A stretch of DNA of 64,000 nucleotides from Apodemus sylvaticus (GCF_947179515.1 NC_067476.1:59857300-59921299), one strand, 5' to 3'. Counted from the stretch's first letter, positions 50,006 to 61,671 are shown. Notes: a model not told the origin generated them from the sequence alone. Numbers and translations: made by a program.

Positions 50006-51459
50006 CTGTATTCAACAGGGAGAGAGGCAAGCAGAAAGAAGAAAGGGGGGAAAAATCCACCCGCTATATTTAAAAGCTGGATAAGCCTTCAACTCTCTCT
50101 CCTAATCCTACAGAAATGCACACAAATAGAAATACACAGGAGTCCACTGCAAAATGGATGCCTCTAGGAAAAGTTAAACGCAGCGCTTCATGCTGGCGTG
50201 TCTGAGCCTTGCTGCTGCGTACTAGGCCTGTCATTCATGGCTATGGATACCTTTCCTGGTGGTCAGCTAAACCGTGTGCAGGGCAATTGATGGTCTGGCC
50301 AGGTGCCCTGGGTGGAAATACGTGCAGAGTGCATGTTTTCTGAATGTGTCCCAAGTCACTCCCAACTCACAAAAATGATGAGATTGGAAATGGAACATTC
50401 TGAACTCTGTTCTGGTTTCCCACTACTTAGAGGTTTAAATAAATTGAAAAGCCATTACATAATTTACTAACACTGACCCCGATTTTATTTTTAAGAAGAT
50501 TATATGGAAGGAGGAGCCAATGCACAGATGAAAAGTAGTTTCCACCAAATTATTTTCCTGTCAACGACACATTCGGCCACAGAAGTGGGCACACGTCTTC
50601 TGTCCCTCTCTTGCCTTTCTTTCCTTGCCTCACAGCCCCCCTCCCGGCCCTGCTAAATTCCCACCTTGTACAAAAGCTCTGGCTCCCAGGCGATGCTCTC
50701 CCACGCGCTGGGGATCAGGTGCAAAAGGCTCCTCTCTAATAAACAGCCCATTGAAAGGGCCGCCCGCTCTTTATTGGGGCTTTTCAAAGTTCGCCTCAAA
50801 CCTCCCTTTAAAAGATGGAGTAATTACAATGGTCAGCGACTGGCAATGGTGAAGGTGCCTGCTTCTAATAAGGACTGTAAAAAAGCCTTTAGTAAAACAA
50901 CTGAATGTCTGGCCCCAGCAGAGGCTGTTGGGGACTTGGTCGCCTCTGGGACAGTAACAGGTAGCAAGAAAATCTTTTCTCCCCCATATTCCTACATTTC
51001 AGCTAAGCTATCTTAGAGTCCAATCAGTTTTCCGGGACGTGTACTCCATCCTCCTGAAATAGATAATTTCATATGCACAGTGCGCCTAAATATCTGCACA
51101 CCAAATAAAACTCTGGGCAGCAGGTGCCTTTTTTTTTTTCTCTTTTCCTCGCCGGAATAAGTGCGAACTTGAAGTGGTTGGGGACTTTCAAATAACCACT
51201 TACAAATAATTACAGTCACTCCCCTCACCAAACATTCTAAAACCTTCTATACTATTAAAAATTAAATGTAATTAGAAAGCCTGCAGGGGGTACTTGAGTG
51301 CTCGGTCTCATTACCTGCGAGTACTTGTGGGCAATTACGAGGAGGGACACTGATCTCAAATATAGGGACAAGCGACTCCACGAATGTGCGCATGCAAAGT
51401 ACAGCTCTTCAATTATTGCTTTTATTCTCCGGAGAGTAAAAAATAGGAATCGTAATTAC
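50006..51459 (-). other. Neurod1: NEUROD1 intron 1
   Basis: A GT-AG intron of 1,454 bases between exon 1 and the coding exon: minus-strand donor gtaatt at 51,459 and acceptor tacag at 50,010-50,006. It contains no recognised SINE or LINE, in contrast to the flanking intergenic DNA. The part at 50,620-50,960 is less AT-rich than its surroundings and could be constrained, but no specific element is recognised. Open frames inside it (for example plus-strand 50,666-51,016) look like chance frames. Confidence 0.85.
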
Positions 51460-51546
51460 CTGTTGTTAAAAGGTTCTGAATAGTGCCGATCTCATAACCC
51501 TGGAGCCTCGGGACACCTTGCCTTCTGCGTGGGCGAATTCCTCTTG
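51460..51546 (-). other. Neurod1: NEUROD1 non-coding exon 1
   Basis: On the minus strand a donor aacaacag|gtaatt sits with its last exon base at 51,460. Joined to the acceptor at 50,005, it gives a leader reading ...ttaacaacag-gaagtggaaac-ATG, as expected for NEUROD1 mRNA. The 5' end near 51,546 is inferred from the TATA box at 51,576-51,570, assuming a start about 30 bases downstream. Exon 1 would be roughly 85-90 nt and wholly untranslated. Confidence 0.8.
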
Positions 51547-51569
51547 TCCCGGTGGCGCGGGCGCTAGGG

Positions 51570-51576
51570 TTATATA
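51570..51576 (-). promoter_or_regulatory. NEUROD1 TATA box
   Basis: Minus strand reads ggctatataaccc. The TATATAA lies about 110 bases upstream of the exon 1 splice donor, in the right place and orientation to set the NEUROD1 start site near 51,546. GC-rich DNA flanks it on both sides. Confidence 0.8.
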
Positions 51577-52000
51577 GCCGAGTTGCTGATGCTGAGCGCG
51601 GGCGGGGCCGTGAGCTGAGCAGCGAGCAGGTCCCTGCGCCCCGCAATCGCGCACGCGTCCAGGCTGAGCGACTCCCGCCCCCACTCACCCCTCCCCAGAA
51701 CTACCCCCCCCCGCCCCCTTCCACCACCACTCCCCTCACCCCCACAGTACCTCCGCCCCTGCTCCTTCCTCCCCGGCATGCGCCATATGGTCTTCCCGGT
51801 CCAGCCAAGAGCCGGGAGCCACGTGACCTGCCTATTTGTATGCCGCGGAGCGCTCCATTCCGGCCCCTTTGTGGCCAGAAGAAAGTGGCCCATCTGTCGC
51901 CAGTTAGAGACTCTGCGGACCTGTTTTTACCCGCAGGAGATATTAACCCTTTGTGGCAGCAGAAGACAGAGGACATATGGGAGGGGTTTGCGTGAGGAGA
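51577..52000 (-). promoter_or_regulatory. NEUROD1 proximal promoter with E-boxes and paired ACAAAGG motifs
   Basis: About 420 bases immediately upstream of the TATA box. Visible sites are E-boxes CATATG at 51,784-51,789, CACGTG at 51,820-51,825, CATCTG at 51,891-51,896 (CAGATG on the gene strand) and CATATG at 51,974-51,979. A ten-base motif cctttgtggc occurs at 51,866-51,875 and 51,948-51,957 (GCCACAAAGG on the gene strand, resembling TCF/LEF and SOX cores), and a FOX-like tatttgt lies near 51,832-51,838. The promoter-proximal half is C-rich and CpG-rich. Known biology: NEUROD1 is activated by neurogenins and by itself through E-boxes, and SOX2/LEF sites have been described in its promoter. 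Which of these sites are functional is inference. Confidence 0.7.
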
Positions 52001-52029
52001 GCGGGAAAGGTAAAGAAAGATCACTGAGT

Positions 52030-53740
52030 CTATGACCTAGCCTGAAGCCTGCTTTAGTGCAGGAAGGGAGACAGAGGTGAAGCACTCACAATCCCGGATA
52101 CTGAGGTGCGCTGAAGGGTCCTTCCTTTAACAATGGTATCCAGTGCAGCTTGACTCTCTCCTCTAGGAGAGGACCATTTATTGGCTTCTACCTCATGACA
52201 GAGGCGTTTGCTCATTGCCACCAAAGGGTCGCTGGCTTCTAATCTCCATCACCTCTCTAGGTAATCATATATTTCATATGAAAACCTCCTCATCTGGAAA
52301 GGCAGCCTTGACGAGTTCTCAACCTTCCTGACTAGAGAGAGCATCCTCTTTCATCCTTTGCAAGCCAGAAATTGTATCCCCTATACTTGCACACTCCAAA
52401 TGTAAACCAAACCTTCGCCTGCTCCTACCTCGGAGACTTCACTAAGTGTCTTCAACTCTAACCCCTAGAATTTAGTACCTAAAGCTAGTTTTTCACCAGC
52501 AGACCTTGGCTCCATTGGTCTTCAGATGCTCCTGCAGTAATGAATGACTGTCTAGGGAATGCTAAGATCAACACCCCTGCACCAGAGGTTGGAATTTCAT
52601 CTCTGACACAGACCATAATCTCAATCACAGCCTTCCTGGAGCCCCTAGTGATCAATCTCTGGCCTTGGAATCCTGGGTCAGACGAGGCTCAAAGAGAAGA
52701 CGCAATAAGACCTTATTCAACCTGTCAGTTTCCTTTCTGGGGACTCTGTGTTTTGAGTCAAGCAAAGTCTACCTTATCGATTCTTAAATAAGGAGTCGTT
52801 ATTTTCTCCATCGGAATGAGTAATATTTCAGACGGATGCTCCTCCATCCCTCTGGCCCAAGAAAAGTGCTGGAGGAATAGTTGACCTCTTTTCCCTTTCC
52901 AGTTCCTCTTGTAATTCTTCATTAAATTCTTATCCTCTTCAACCCCTTTGCGACGACTGCATCCTACTTGAATTGCTTATGTAAAGGCAATTGCCCTTGA
53001 GTTTGCAAACAGTGTCAGGGTTGAGTGGCTAGAGTGGGTTACATCTGGGAAAGGGGAGGAGGAGAAGGTTCTAAGGAGATCCAGAGCATTTGTAAGGTAT
53101 TGAAAGTAACCTTCCAGATCCAAAACTAATCTAAAAAGAAAAGCAAGGCATTATGGGAGTTCTTTGGTGGTCTAAAACATGGCGCCAATCCTTCTGGGAT
53201 TCTAGAGATAAACTGCCTGGAGTTTTGCTTTTTCTTTGTTCTGCCAACTGGCAAAGAGCAGAGCAAGGAAGGAGCATTGTCCTTGCATTTGCTCTGGGTT
53301 CTGAGTTTTAATCCCTGGACCCTCAGAAAAACCTTCAAGTTTAAGCACAGCAGAGGCAGATTTTACCGGGACCGCCATTCTAGGAAGAGCTGGCATATCC
53401 TGGTTCAGTGAAATGTACCTTGAATCCTGGCTCTCACCTCCCCATTTTAGGGGTTGCTACAGGGGAGTTATTGGGGAGCAGTGGAAGTGATGGTTCAGGG
53501 GATCAGACTGACAGACCAGGGAGTTGTGAAAGGAAAAACTACACCTGGATATTCCTGGGGCTTGAAGTAAGATCTCTCCTTCCTTGAGTGTTCGCTCTTA
53601 CTGCGTTCTAATGTGGCCCTGATTCCAAGTCTGAGTCATAAACACCAAGGCTCCCATCAAGTGTCCTCTGAGCTCTGTGAAAACAGTGGTTGCCTAATAA
53701 GAAGCGGGGTTAAGTATTTTTGGTTTGTGAAAGTATGTGT
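52030..53740. other. NEUROD1 upstream stretch without recognised repeats
   Basis: Unique-looking DNA 0.5-2.2 kb upstream of the NEUROD1 start. No SINE or LINE seen, and open frames are short and unconvincing. Confidence 0.4.
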
Positions 53741-53744
53741 GTTG

Positions 53745-55045
53745 GGGGAAGGGGCAAGACTGCGGGGCCACCTGAACTGCACCCAACTGGAACACAGAAC
53801 GCTCGGTGGAGTCCGGCGCTGAGGCCCTGACCCTGGCCGGCTGCCTTGTCCTTATGCGCAGGCCGGTCTGCTGAGACAGTGGCTATTTCTCAGTCCTCTC
53901 AGCTTGCCTGGCGGGTGACCACACTCCCCCAACTTTGGCCCCACCGGGCTCCCTAGGCAGCCGGGCGGCACGCGAGCTGCACGCGCGGGCAACAAAAGCC
54001 GCTTTTCATGACTCAGTGCCCTCGAGCAATGCCCTAAATCTGCTACCCCGCCGGGCCCTAGTCCCCAGCGCGACACTGGACCCGCGTCGGGGCCGTTACA
54101 GCCACAACCTAGAAGCTAGGGAAGCAGAGACCTAGGGAGGGATGGGGGAGGAGAGAGGACAGAGGGGTGTGGCCTGGCCGTGGGGCAGGGGCGCATTCAC
54201 AGAGCTAAGATAAAGAGCTGGGTCGTGGCCTGCAGCGTCCCGGGTGGTGACCTGTTTTTCTCAGAAACAGATGCCGACTTTCCATGAAAGGACCCAGTGT
54301 GTCTGTGGCTGCCCCACCGACTCGGATCATGTCCCAAGCCTTTTCCTACAAAGCATAGAGTCAGGCTGCTTGGCCTGGGCATGTTCAACCTCCCAGAAGC
54401 CCATTGGTACCCAGCAGAGAGAGTTCTTGGAGACCTTGGGTTGCGGTGGGTCTCTAGAGCCAGCAGCTGAGAACTAAAGCCTCCTCTTAGGCGCGGGTAA
54501 CTGCAAGGCCCTTGAAGGCCAGAGGATGCTGGTTCGGATAAGACTACTAGCGTGGCTCTGGCTTTTCTTCTCCACCTCCCGAGAGGCGGTTGAACTCCCC
54601 GGGTCCTGGCCAGAAGCTGGAATTGCCCGGACTAGACAGGCAGGCGACAGGAGAGAGCCAGGAGCAAAAGAGACGCTATTAAAATGCCTCGCTATCGCCC
54701 GGAGCGCAAAACCCGTTCTCCCCAAATCTCCTGGGTTTGCGGCATAATCTTAATTAAGATAATTGATTCATATTGCACCTGCGAGAACGGAAAAAAAATT
54801 GATTCCAACCCCCAACTCCACAAATTGCTTAAAGCTATTGGATGGAGGACGACGAGGCTGTGATTTGGGGAGTGATTTAGTGCAGGGCTTCCCAGCTTGG
54901 CCTGCCCGGGCCTTTTATTTATTATTTACGTTCTCTAGATCCCGCTGGGGCCGTAGTGGCTCCCCTCCTGGCGCCCACAGACCTCGAGGGAATATACCTC
55001 CCTCCGCCTCCCTGTCAGAATTAAGGGGCTTCCTTTAAATCCGTT
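53745..55045. other. GC-rich upstream zone, candidate regulatory region
   Basis: CpG-containing, repeat-free DNA 2.2-3.5 kb upstream of NEUROD1. It includes a CpG-rich block at 53,800-54,080, an AT-rich homeodomain-like cluster aatcttaattaagataattg at 54,746-54,765 next to the E-box-like CACCTG (54,777-54,782), and a stretch at 54,840-55,030. Overlapping open frames on both strands (54,474-54,747) are shadows of each other and not recognisable proteins. Confidence 0.4.
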
Positions 55046-55410
55046 CAGCATTCAGAATCAACAACATGAAAATAAACGCTGTCAGAGCACCCTGGCAGAC
55101 GCTGCTCTCAGGCACGTTTGTTGTCAGAAAGCCTGCGTGTGCAAATGTGTTAAAGTGCGATTGTGGTTGAGTGTTCAAGCGTGTGAATCTGAGTGTGAAC
55201 GTGCAATCACGTGTGGAACGGTATGATCGTGGATCTATGATTATGTGCGTGGTTGTTGATGTGTATTTGATATCTGAGATGTGTATATTGGTACTGTGTG
55301 TGCTGGGGGCAGTGGCTATACGCCCAAGGGTTTTAATTCTTCTGAAGTGAGGAACAGCTTGTGGTTTAAATGGGTCTCAAGCACACGTGTTTGCCAGACT
55401 TTGCCTTAAC

Positions 55411-55412
<2 letters not shown>

Positions 55413-55462
<50 letters not shown>
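55413..55462. repeat. (GA)n microsatellite
   Basis: About 25 perfect GA units. Confidence 0.97.
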
Positions 55463-55465
<3 letters not shown>

Positions 55466-58260
55466 TGTAGCTAGGTGTAGCTTCGGAGTGAAGAGCTAGC
55501 TAGGCACACAGGATACCCTTAACAATAGCTGACACCTTACTATGGGGAAATAGCCAAACAAGGTTCTAAAGGCTTAGAACCCAGGCAGCAGTAAAGAACT
55601 AACTTCCTGAGAGAATCAGCACCGTGGACAACGCCTACCCAGCGGCTCCTGAAACTGCTTTCGGATTTAGAACTCCTGTGGATCCATCTAGTCTTTCACT
55701 GTTTTCTTTTTCTTTTTTTTCTAATGTCTTTCTTTTGCCAAATCACGAGTCATCATTAGTCTGAGAGCCTCGCACTGCTGCTTCTAGGTAACGACCTTAA
55801 CAGACTAAGTTTCCTGGAAACCTAGATATCCTGATGTGGACCTGGGAAAGATTAAACAAATTTCAACCAATATGTCTGAAACAAGGACTGATTTTTTTTA
55901 AAGCCACTATTCTAGCATTTTCACCAGTTTGCCACTGGGTTTCTATGGGGACTATAAAATGCCTCTAGGAATGTTTTCGATTCTATTTTATCAACGATTT
56001 AAATATGTCTCTATCACAATTATCCAATCAATTCTCCGGTTGTTTTATATCATAAATGACTTCTATTATGGGTGAAATACGCCTACAGAAGCAAAATTGT
56101 ATTACTTTTTTTCAGATTTGATGCACCAGAAAGATTTAAATTCTGCATTGGTACACATGGCTATTCTATAATATGCTGGAAATCAGTCTATCAGAGACGT
56201 GACTCTGGGAAGAGCAAGCACCTTCAACATAGTTAGATTGGGATTGATCAAAGAAACGTGGAAATATAAGAAACCCACTCTCTTCAGAAGCAGATTGCAC
56301 TCTAGTCAGAACATACACTTACTGGTTTTATTTCCAAATATGATTAGCAAACAAACTCTTCATTGGGTTTTACTCAGACACCATTGTTATTGAAAGGCAT
56401 AATTATTTTTGATTCCAGAATTCACCCCTAGAGTTTCACTTTCTTTAAATAAAGTCTCTTCTTTCTTTCTTTAAAAGATGCATTTCCACTTGAATTAAAT
56501 ATTGATAATTTGACCTTTTGTGTCTTTAACTCATCAAAGTGGGAAAATTCCAAATGTAGATCTTGGAGTTAGGCCCTGGTGGGCCTTTCCACTTGAATAG
56601 ACACCGAGATTAAAGGAGTCCAACTTCCTCTTTCACTGCTCTCTCCTTGTGCTAATTGCTTATGCAAAAATGCAGATTTGTATTAATTAGTAACTCCACT
56701 GATTAGTTCTGTGGTATTTTCACATAATAAATCATGCTGCAGACATGAATTTTGGCACATCACCCAATTGTGGCTCTGGCTGTAATACAGATTTCCTATT
56801 AAAATTAAATCTCTGACTGAATCTACCTTTCTGATGCAGGTTCCCATGAGCAACCACCTGCTGGGAGCACCTGCCACAGGAGGTTATTTTTACCCAGTGA
56901 CAAGCCACTTTGAGGCCCCAACAGAACAATCTGATTACAAGGTTAGGCTCTAATAATAAACAAATAGTTATAGGCAGACAGACATAACACAAATACGACT
57001 TCACTTTAGTCATTTGGCCCACAACAATGTCAAAACAGAGAATCTAATTGTATTAGAGATTGCTTTTTTTAAAAAAAATGTTCCAAGTTATTGATAAGCA
57101 CCTCTGTTTTGAGCCTGTGAGCATATTGGTCCTTTGTGATGGTCCAAGATGGTCTGAGCGTCTAGACTTCTCCAGTGACACAACTCACAGCCCGTGGTTT
57201 ATCCTCTTCTCAAACAGGCAAGTAGTACTGAACAGTCAAAACATAACAGCACTGGGAGGAATACGAATGCCAAACTCTATCCCAGAGGGAATTGGCTACA
57301 TTACCATCATAGCATGGAGTGAGGGGGGCAGGCACCCACCGTTGCCTCCTCTGCACTGGTCGCTCTGAGCTTCTACATACTCCGTTTGCTTCCCCTTGAA
57401 AAGTGTTTCATTTGAAGAGGCAGCTCAGAACAGAGTTGCTAAGACTGTGAATGACACCCTCGTGTCTCCTGTGCTCCCCACCCTTCCTATGCCCTGGCTT
57501 TCTTGCCACAGGCAACACTTTCCTCAAGACCTTTCATGCGCTCTCTCTCACTCCTTCCTGTGCTTACTGCTCCCTAACTATCTACCTACACATCCTGTCT
57601 ATCAAGAAGTCACAAACCCATGTGTCTTAAATGGGAGAGGAGAGAGAGAATAACATTTAATCTTGAATGCTCCTATCTTGAATCATGAAGTATAAAAATG
57701 AATAAATATGTAATTTTGGCCTTCAGACATTAATAAGGACATTAGGGAGCTACTCTCTGGATGGAGGTGGAGACTCAGTTCTCTGTTCCAGTAGCACTGT
57801 GTAGCTACAGTATCTCTGTCTACTTTTAAAACATGTCCTTGGGCTATTGGCAATGCTTGGGGTGGATGTAGGCTCTCTCTTAGCTATCTTTCCTTGACCC
57901 TTTTGGATGTTGTGGTAGGGGAGGCATAAAAGAGAAAACTCATGTATCTGTGTTCTATAAGTTATTTATCTTAGAGTTGGAAACTCTAAAAAGGGATTGC
58001 TATCAAAAGTTGAGAGATGAGAAAATAGTTTTAAGTCAGCTAATTCTAATATATCTTTTCCATCTACTTTGAATTCACTCCTGAAACTGATAATTTCTGG
58101 TGGAAAAAAATATCCTAGATTTTCACATTCTCTCTTAATTTTGGAGAATGTTAACTACATTGAAAGCTGGGGCTGGTGGCTTTAGTTAGAGCACTTGGTT
58201 TTGATTTTCAGTTTGTTTTGTGTTTTCTCCATCACTTCTCTGAAGCAGTTTCTTCTCTAG
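55463..58260. other. NEUROD1 far-upstream stretch
   Basis: Little repeat signal. The part at 56,640-56,710 has closely packed homeodomain/POU-like words (gctaattgc, ttatgcaaaa, attaattag). No gene seen. Confidence 0.4.
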
Positions 58261-58261
58261 T

Positions 58262-58650
58262 TGTCTTAGTCACTGTCCTGTTGCTATAAGAAGACACCAT
58301 AACCAAGGCAACTTATAAAATAAAGTGTTTACTTGAAGCCTTGCTTATAGTCCCAGAGGATGAGTTTATACCATCAAGACAGGAAGCAAGGCAGCAGGCA
58401 GGCATGCCACTGTTGCTATAGTCAAGACTTTACATCTGGACCCATACCCAATGAGTCAGGAGCAGGGGTGCCAGAGGAGACAGAAGGATATTGAGCTTGA
58501 TGTGGGCCTTTGAGACCACATCTATGCTCTAGAGACATGCCTCCTCCAACAAGGCCACACCTCCTAATCCTTCCTAAATAGTCCATCAACTGGGGACCAA
58601 GCATTCAAAAATACAAACCTATAGGGGGCATTCACATTCAAACCAACACA
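58262..58650 (-). repeat. Rodent interspersed repeat, 'gtggtttgaat...ttttatcacagcaa' family, antisense
   Basis: Complement of a common rodent repeat: ctgtcctgttgctataagaa, gacaccataaccaaggcaac, aggcagcaggcaggcatgcc, acatgcctcctccaacaagg, tcaactggggaccaagcatt and cacattcaaaccaacaca. Nearly full length. Related to the copies at 30,994-31,330 and 63,385-63,965. Possibly a MaLR-like LTR; name uncertain. Confidence 0.65.
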
Positions 58651-58957
58651 GTAGGTAACAAGCACTCTTTGCAAATCTAGATGAGTGCCAGGCCCTGTGT
58701 TGTGAGGTTGTGAGGTGTGTGTGCAGAGGGATGACAGAAGACAATAGAATCAGACAATAGACTTTTTCAAAAGCTTTCTGTTCAGTTCATTGAATTGATT
58801 CATTGACAAGTGAATCTTTGCTGGCCAGCTCTAAGGTCGTAGAGTAAAGAAAAACAAACTACACCAGGGTTTTAGGAGCAGAAGATGATGGCACCCAGCC
58901 TAGATTAGTGCAGGAAGGCCACCCAGGAAGAGGAGCTGCATAAAAGTGAGATGGGTG

Positions 58958-59181
58958 TGCTGGAGAGATGGCTCAGCGGTTAAGAGCACCGACTGCTCTT
59001 CCGAAGGTCCTGAGTTCAAATCCCAGCAACCACATGGTGGCTCACAACCATCCATAACAAGATCTGGCACCCTCTTCTGGTGTGTCTGAAGACAGCTACA
59101 GTGTACTCACATAAAAAACAAACAAACAAACAAACAAAAATAAAGGAACCAAAAAAAAAAAAAAACAAAAACAAAAACAAA
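58958..59181 (+). mobile_element. Young full-length B2 SINE with target-site duplication
   Basis: Starts tgctggagagatggctcagc with pol III A-box ggctcagcggttaagagcac and B-box gagttcaaatccc. The body runs through caaccacatggtggctcaca and tgtgtctgaagacagctaca to a long CAAA/A-rich tail. It is flanked by an exact 16-bp direct repeat aaaagtgagatgggtg at 58,942-58,957 and 59,182-59,197. Low divergence and the intact duplication mark a recent insertion. Confidence 0.95.
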
Positions 59182-59199
59182 AAAAGTGAGATGGGTGAG

Positions 59200-60300
59200 C
59201 CTGGGACTGTTCTTGGGTGAGAGGGTGGGCTCTTCTAGTTAGTCAAAAGAAAACAGGAAAGGCCTCAAGTACAACATCACAAGAGGAAGCTGGATAACAA
59301 GTGAGGCATAGAGTGAGGAGGCAAGGCTCAGAGCCTGCTTCCCCCAAAGACTTTTGATTGGGGAATAGGGTGTGATGGAGACCTGAGGAAGATTCCTATC
59401 TGTAGAAAGACTGTTGGAACTGAAGTGCAGCATGCTGGTGATGGCTTCGGTTGAGTCCTTTTTGCAGTAATTTTCTAGTTTGACCTGTGCTGCTGTACAG
59501 GAGGTCAATCAAGACAGAGGACATAGCTCAGAACATACAGGAATATTACCTCAGCACTATAACCCGTTTTTTACAATGTATCCAAATGGACTTAAAATGA
59601 ATAAAATAGCATGATTATTTTAATCTTGAATGAATGTTGTTTGTCTCCTCGGAAATTGCATATTAAATTAATAACTTATTCATGATTTATCACTACTTTG
59701 CATGATAGGAAACACAACAGCCACTCGCATCAGTTCAGTATTTAAAATAGGCGACAGCTCTGACGATTTGTATTTGACAATTGAACAAAAACCCAGCTAA
59801 GGCCAGTTCAGTAACATGCTCTGTGCCTCCTAAATAGTTAAGATGTGAGACCCAAGCCTACATCAGCTAGACCCCAAAGCAGGTGTCCTTTTGCTGTTAC
59901 ATTGTAATGGGACAGACTCTAATTATGTTTGTAAAACATTTTCCAGGCTTGTTTCTAAAAGCTAATTTTAATCTTGATGGTTTTGGTCATTCTGAGAATA
60001 ACAGAGACCTGGAATGTCAGTTGCTGTGTCTTTCTGTAGATAAGTGAGGAGTTGGTAACCAACACTTTATGCCATTGTGTCTTTCCAGGTTTTATCATCA
60101 ATTAACTTAATTGATTAATCAGTTTGAAGAAATAATGCAGATAAGTCATTCTATATCTTTGCATTAACCTTTCTTAAAGAAAGCTCACTGTTTGGGAATT
60201 TATTAAAATTTGTTTTTTTATACAAATTCAAATTGTTTTGGCCCTAGTTGTATCTGGCTTAAAACATTTTTCAATAAGATAGATAGTCAACAAAAAACTA
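59200..60300. other. Upstream stretch, repeat-free AT-rich part 59,550-60,190
   Basis: No repeat recognised. From 59,640 on it is rich in homeodomain-like words (attaaattaataac, aattaacttaattgattaat at about 60,100-60,119). Candidate conserved non-coding DNA. Confidence 0.4.
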
Positions 60301-60329
60301 ACTCAAAAAAATTTGGAGATGTTTTATCT

Positions 60330-60512
60330 CATAATACCTTGTTTGAACATTTTTTTAAACCTTATTTGTCTTTTGCTATATATTATGGTTTCTGAATTTG
60401 TGTTTTTCTAGGGGGGGGTATTTGTATGTGTATGTTTTTCATGCTTTTTCTTCCTATTTTTCCCTGTTTGTCTTGTTTTATTCTGTTTCCTTTTTATTGG
60501 TTTGGTTGTTTG

Positions 60513-60563
<51 letters not shown>

Positions 60564-60662
60564 TGTGTGGAGTTGGGTGGATGGGAGGAGATGAGGGGGG
60601 TGTAACTGTGATCAGTACTAGGTAAAATTATATTTAATAAAATGACAAAAATTAAAAATAGA
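60330..60662 (+). mobile_element. L1 3' end fragment with internal (GA)n
   Basis: The end reads gtgtggagttgggtggatgg, gaggagatgaggggggtgta, actgtgatcagtactaggta, then an A-rich tail with ataaaatgacaaaaattaaa, as in older murine L1 3' UTRs. A GA tract (60,516-60,559) lies inside. Confidence 0.55.
60516..60559. repeat. (GA)n microsatellite
   Basis: About 22 GA units within the L1 3' end. Confidence 0.95.
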
Positions 60663-61150
60663 AGATGTTAGTTTTTGTGTCTTTGTTTTATTTTGTTTGT
60701 TTGTTTTAGAAAAATCTATCTTGCTTAATTATAATCCAGAACTTGTTTCTGGGCATTTTCATCCCCTAAATACTGACAAAGCAAGGAGTTTTCTACTGAA
60801 CTAGGGAGAAGATGGAGGGAAATGAAGTGTTTGGCACCTTGTTATCAGATATCATTAATTTACTGATGATCTTAGATTCTAAAATGCAACGTTTCCAGTC
60901 ATCAAGGAGACATTTATTTCAATCTGAGTACCTAACAAACCACAGGTATCAGGCTCATAATGTAAATGTAAAAAAGGAGAAAGCTTATTCCTTCCCTGGA
61001 GATACTCACATTTGGTTTTTATGGAAATTATCATGCATAAGTTGTCTATCAGGCTGAGTGATACTTGATAGGTAAAGTGCCTACTACTGAAGCAGGAAGA
61101 TCTGAGTCCCACTCTTCTCCATGTGTTTAGCTTTGGACAAGTTATTTCCT
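60663..61150. other. Short stretch without recognised features
   Basis: Unique-looking AT-rich DNA. The overlapping open frames at 60,812-61,112 on opposite strands are not recognisable proteins. Confidence 0.35.
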
Positions 61151-61154
61151 CATC

Positions 61155-61462
61155 TACTTAATGAAAATAGTAGCTTCGATCCACAGAACCCATATAAAAT
61201 GTCAGATGTAGTAGCATGCACTTGTAATCCCAGTGCTGGGGAGGTAGAGACTGGCAAATCCTTGGAACTGGCTGGCCAGCTTAGCTTAGCCTAGTCAATG
61301 AGTCCCAGGCCAAGAGAGTCCCTGTATCAAAACAAAACCACCACCATCACCACCAACAACACAATATAAGGTATACCCTCCCTAGGGAACAACAGTCAAG
61401 GGTGTCCTCTGGCCTCCACATGCACTTATACATACATGCACACTTGATCACATAAAACAAAG
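61155..61462 (+). repeat. B3-type SINE, sense
   Basis: Landmarks: cttcgatccacagaacccat, gcacttgtaatcccagtgct, aactggctggccagcttagc, gagtcccaggccaagagagt and gggtgtcctctggcctccac, then catgcac units. The tRNA-like head is shortened. Confidence 0.8.
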
Positions 61463-61671
61463 TTATCTATCTCAGAAAGCCCATTGATTGTGCCATTTTG
61501 GTCACAGTGTTGATTAAGTGTCAGTATTTCTTGCTGCATACATATACTTATCTTAGTGTACACATTATCACAGTTCTTGCATTAAATATTATAGTTGTTA
61601 TTATCTTGATATATGTGAGGAAATAACCTATCCAAACCACATCTAGAGAAAAGAGGCACTTTAAAAAAATG

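Noticed and set aside
49995..50060. In-frame 22-codon extension upstream of the NEUROD1 ATG
   Set aside because: It crosses the splice acceptor at 50,006, so most of it is intron. The spliced leader joins an untranslated exon 1 to an 11-base 5' leader, and the known protein begins MTKSY.
51552..52024. Overlapping open frames (to 147 codons) on both strands across the NEUROD1 promoter
   Set aside because: Caused by GC-rich and C-rich promoter DNA. Proline/threonine and glycine/arginine runs mirror each other, with no protein similarity.
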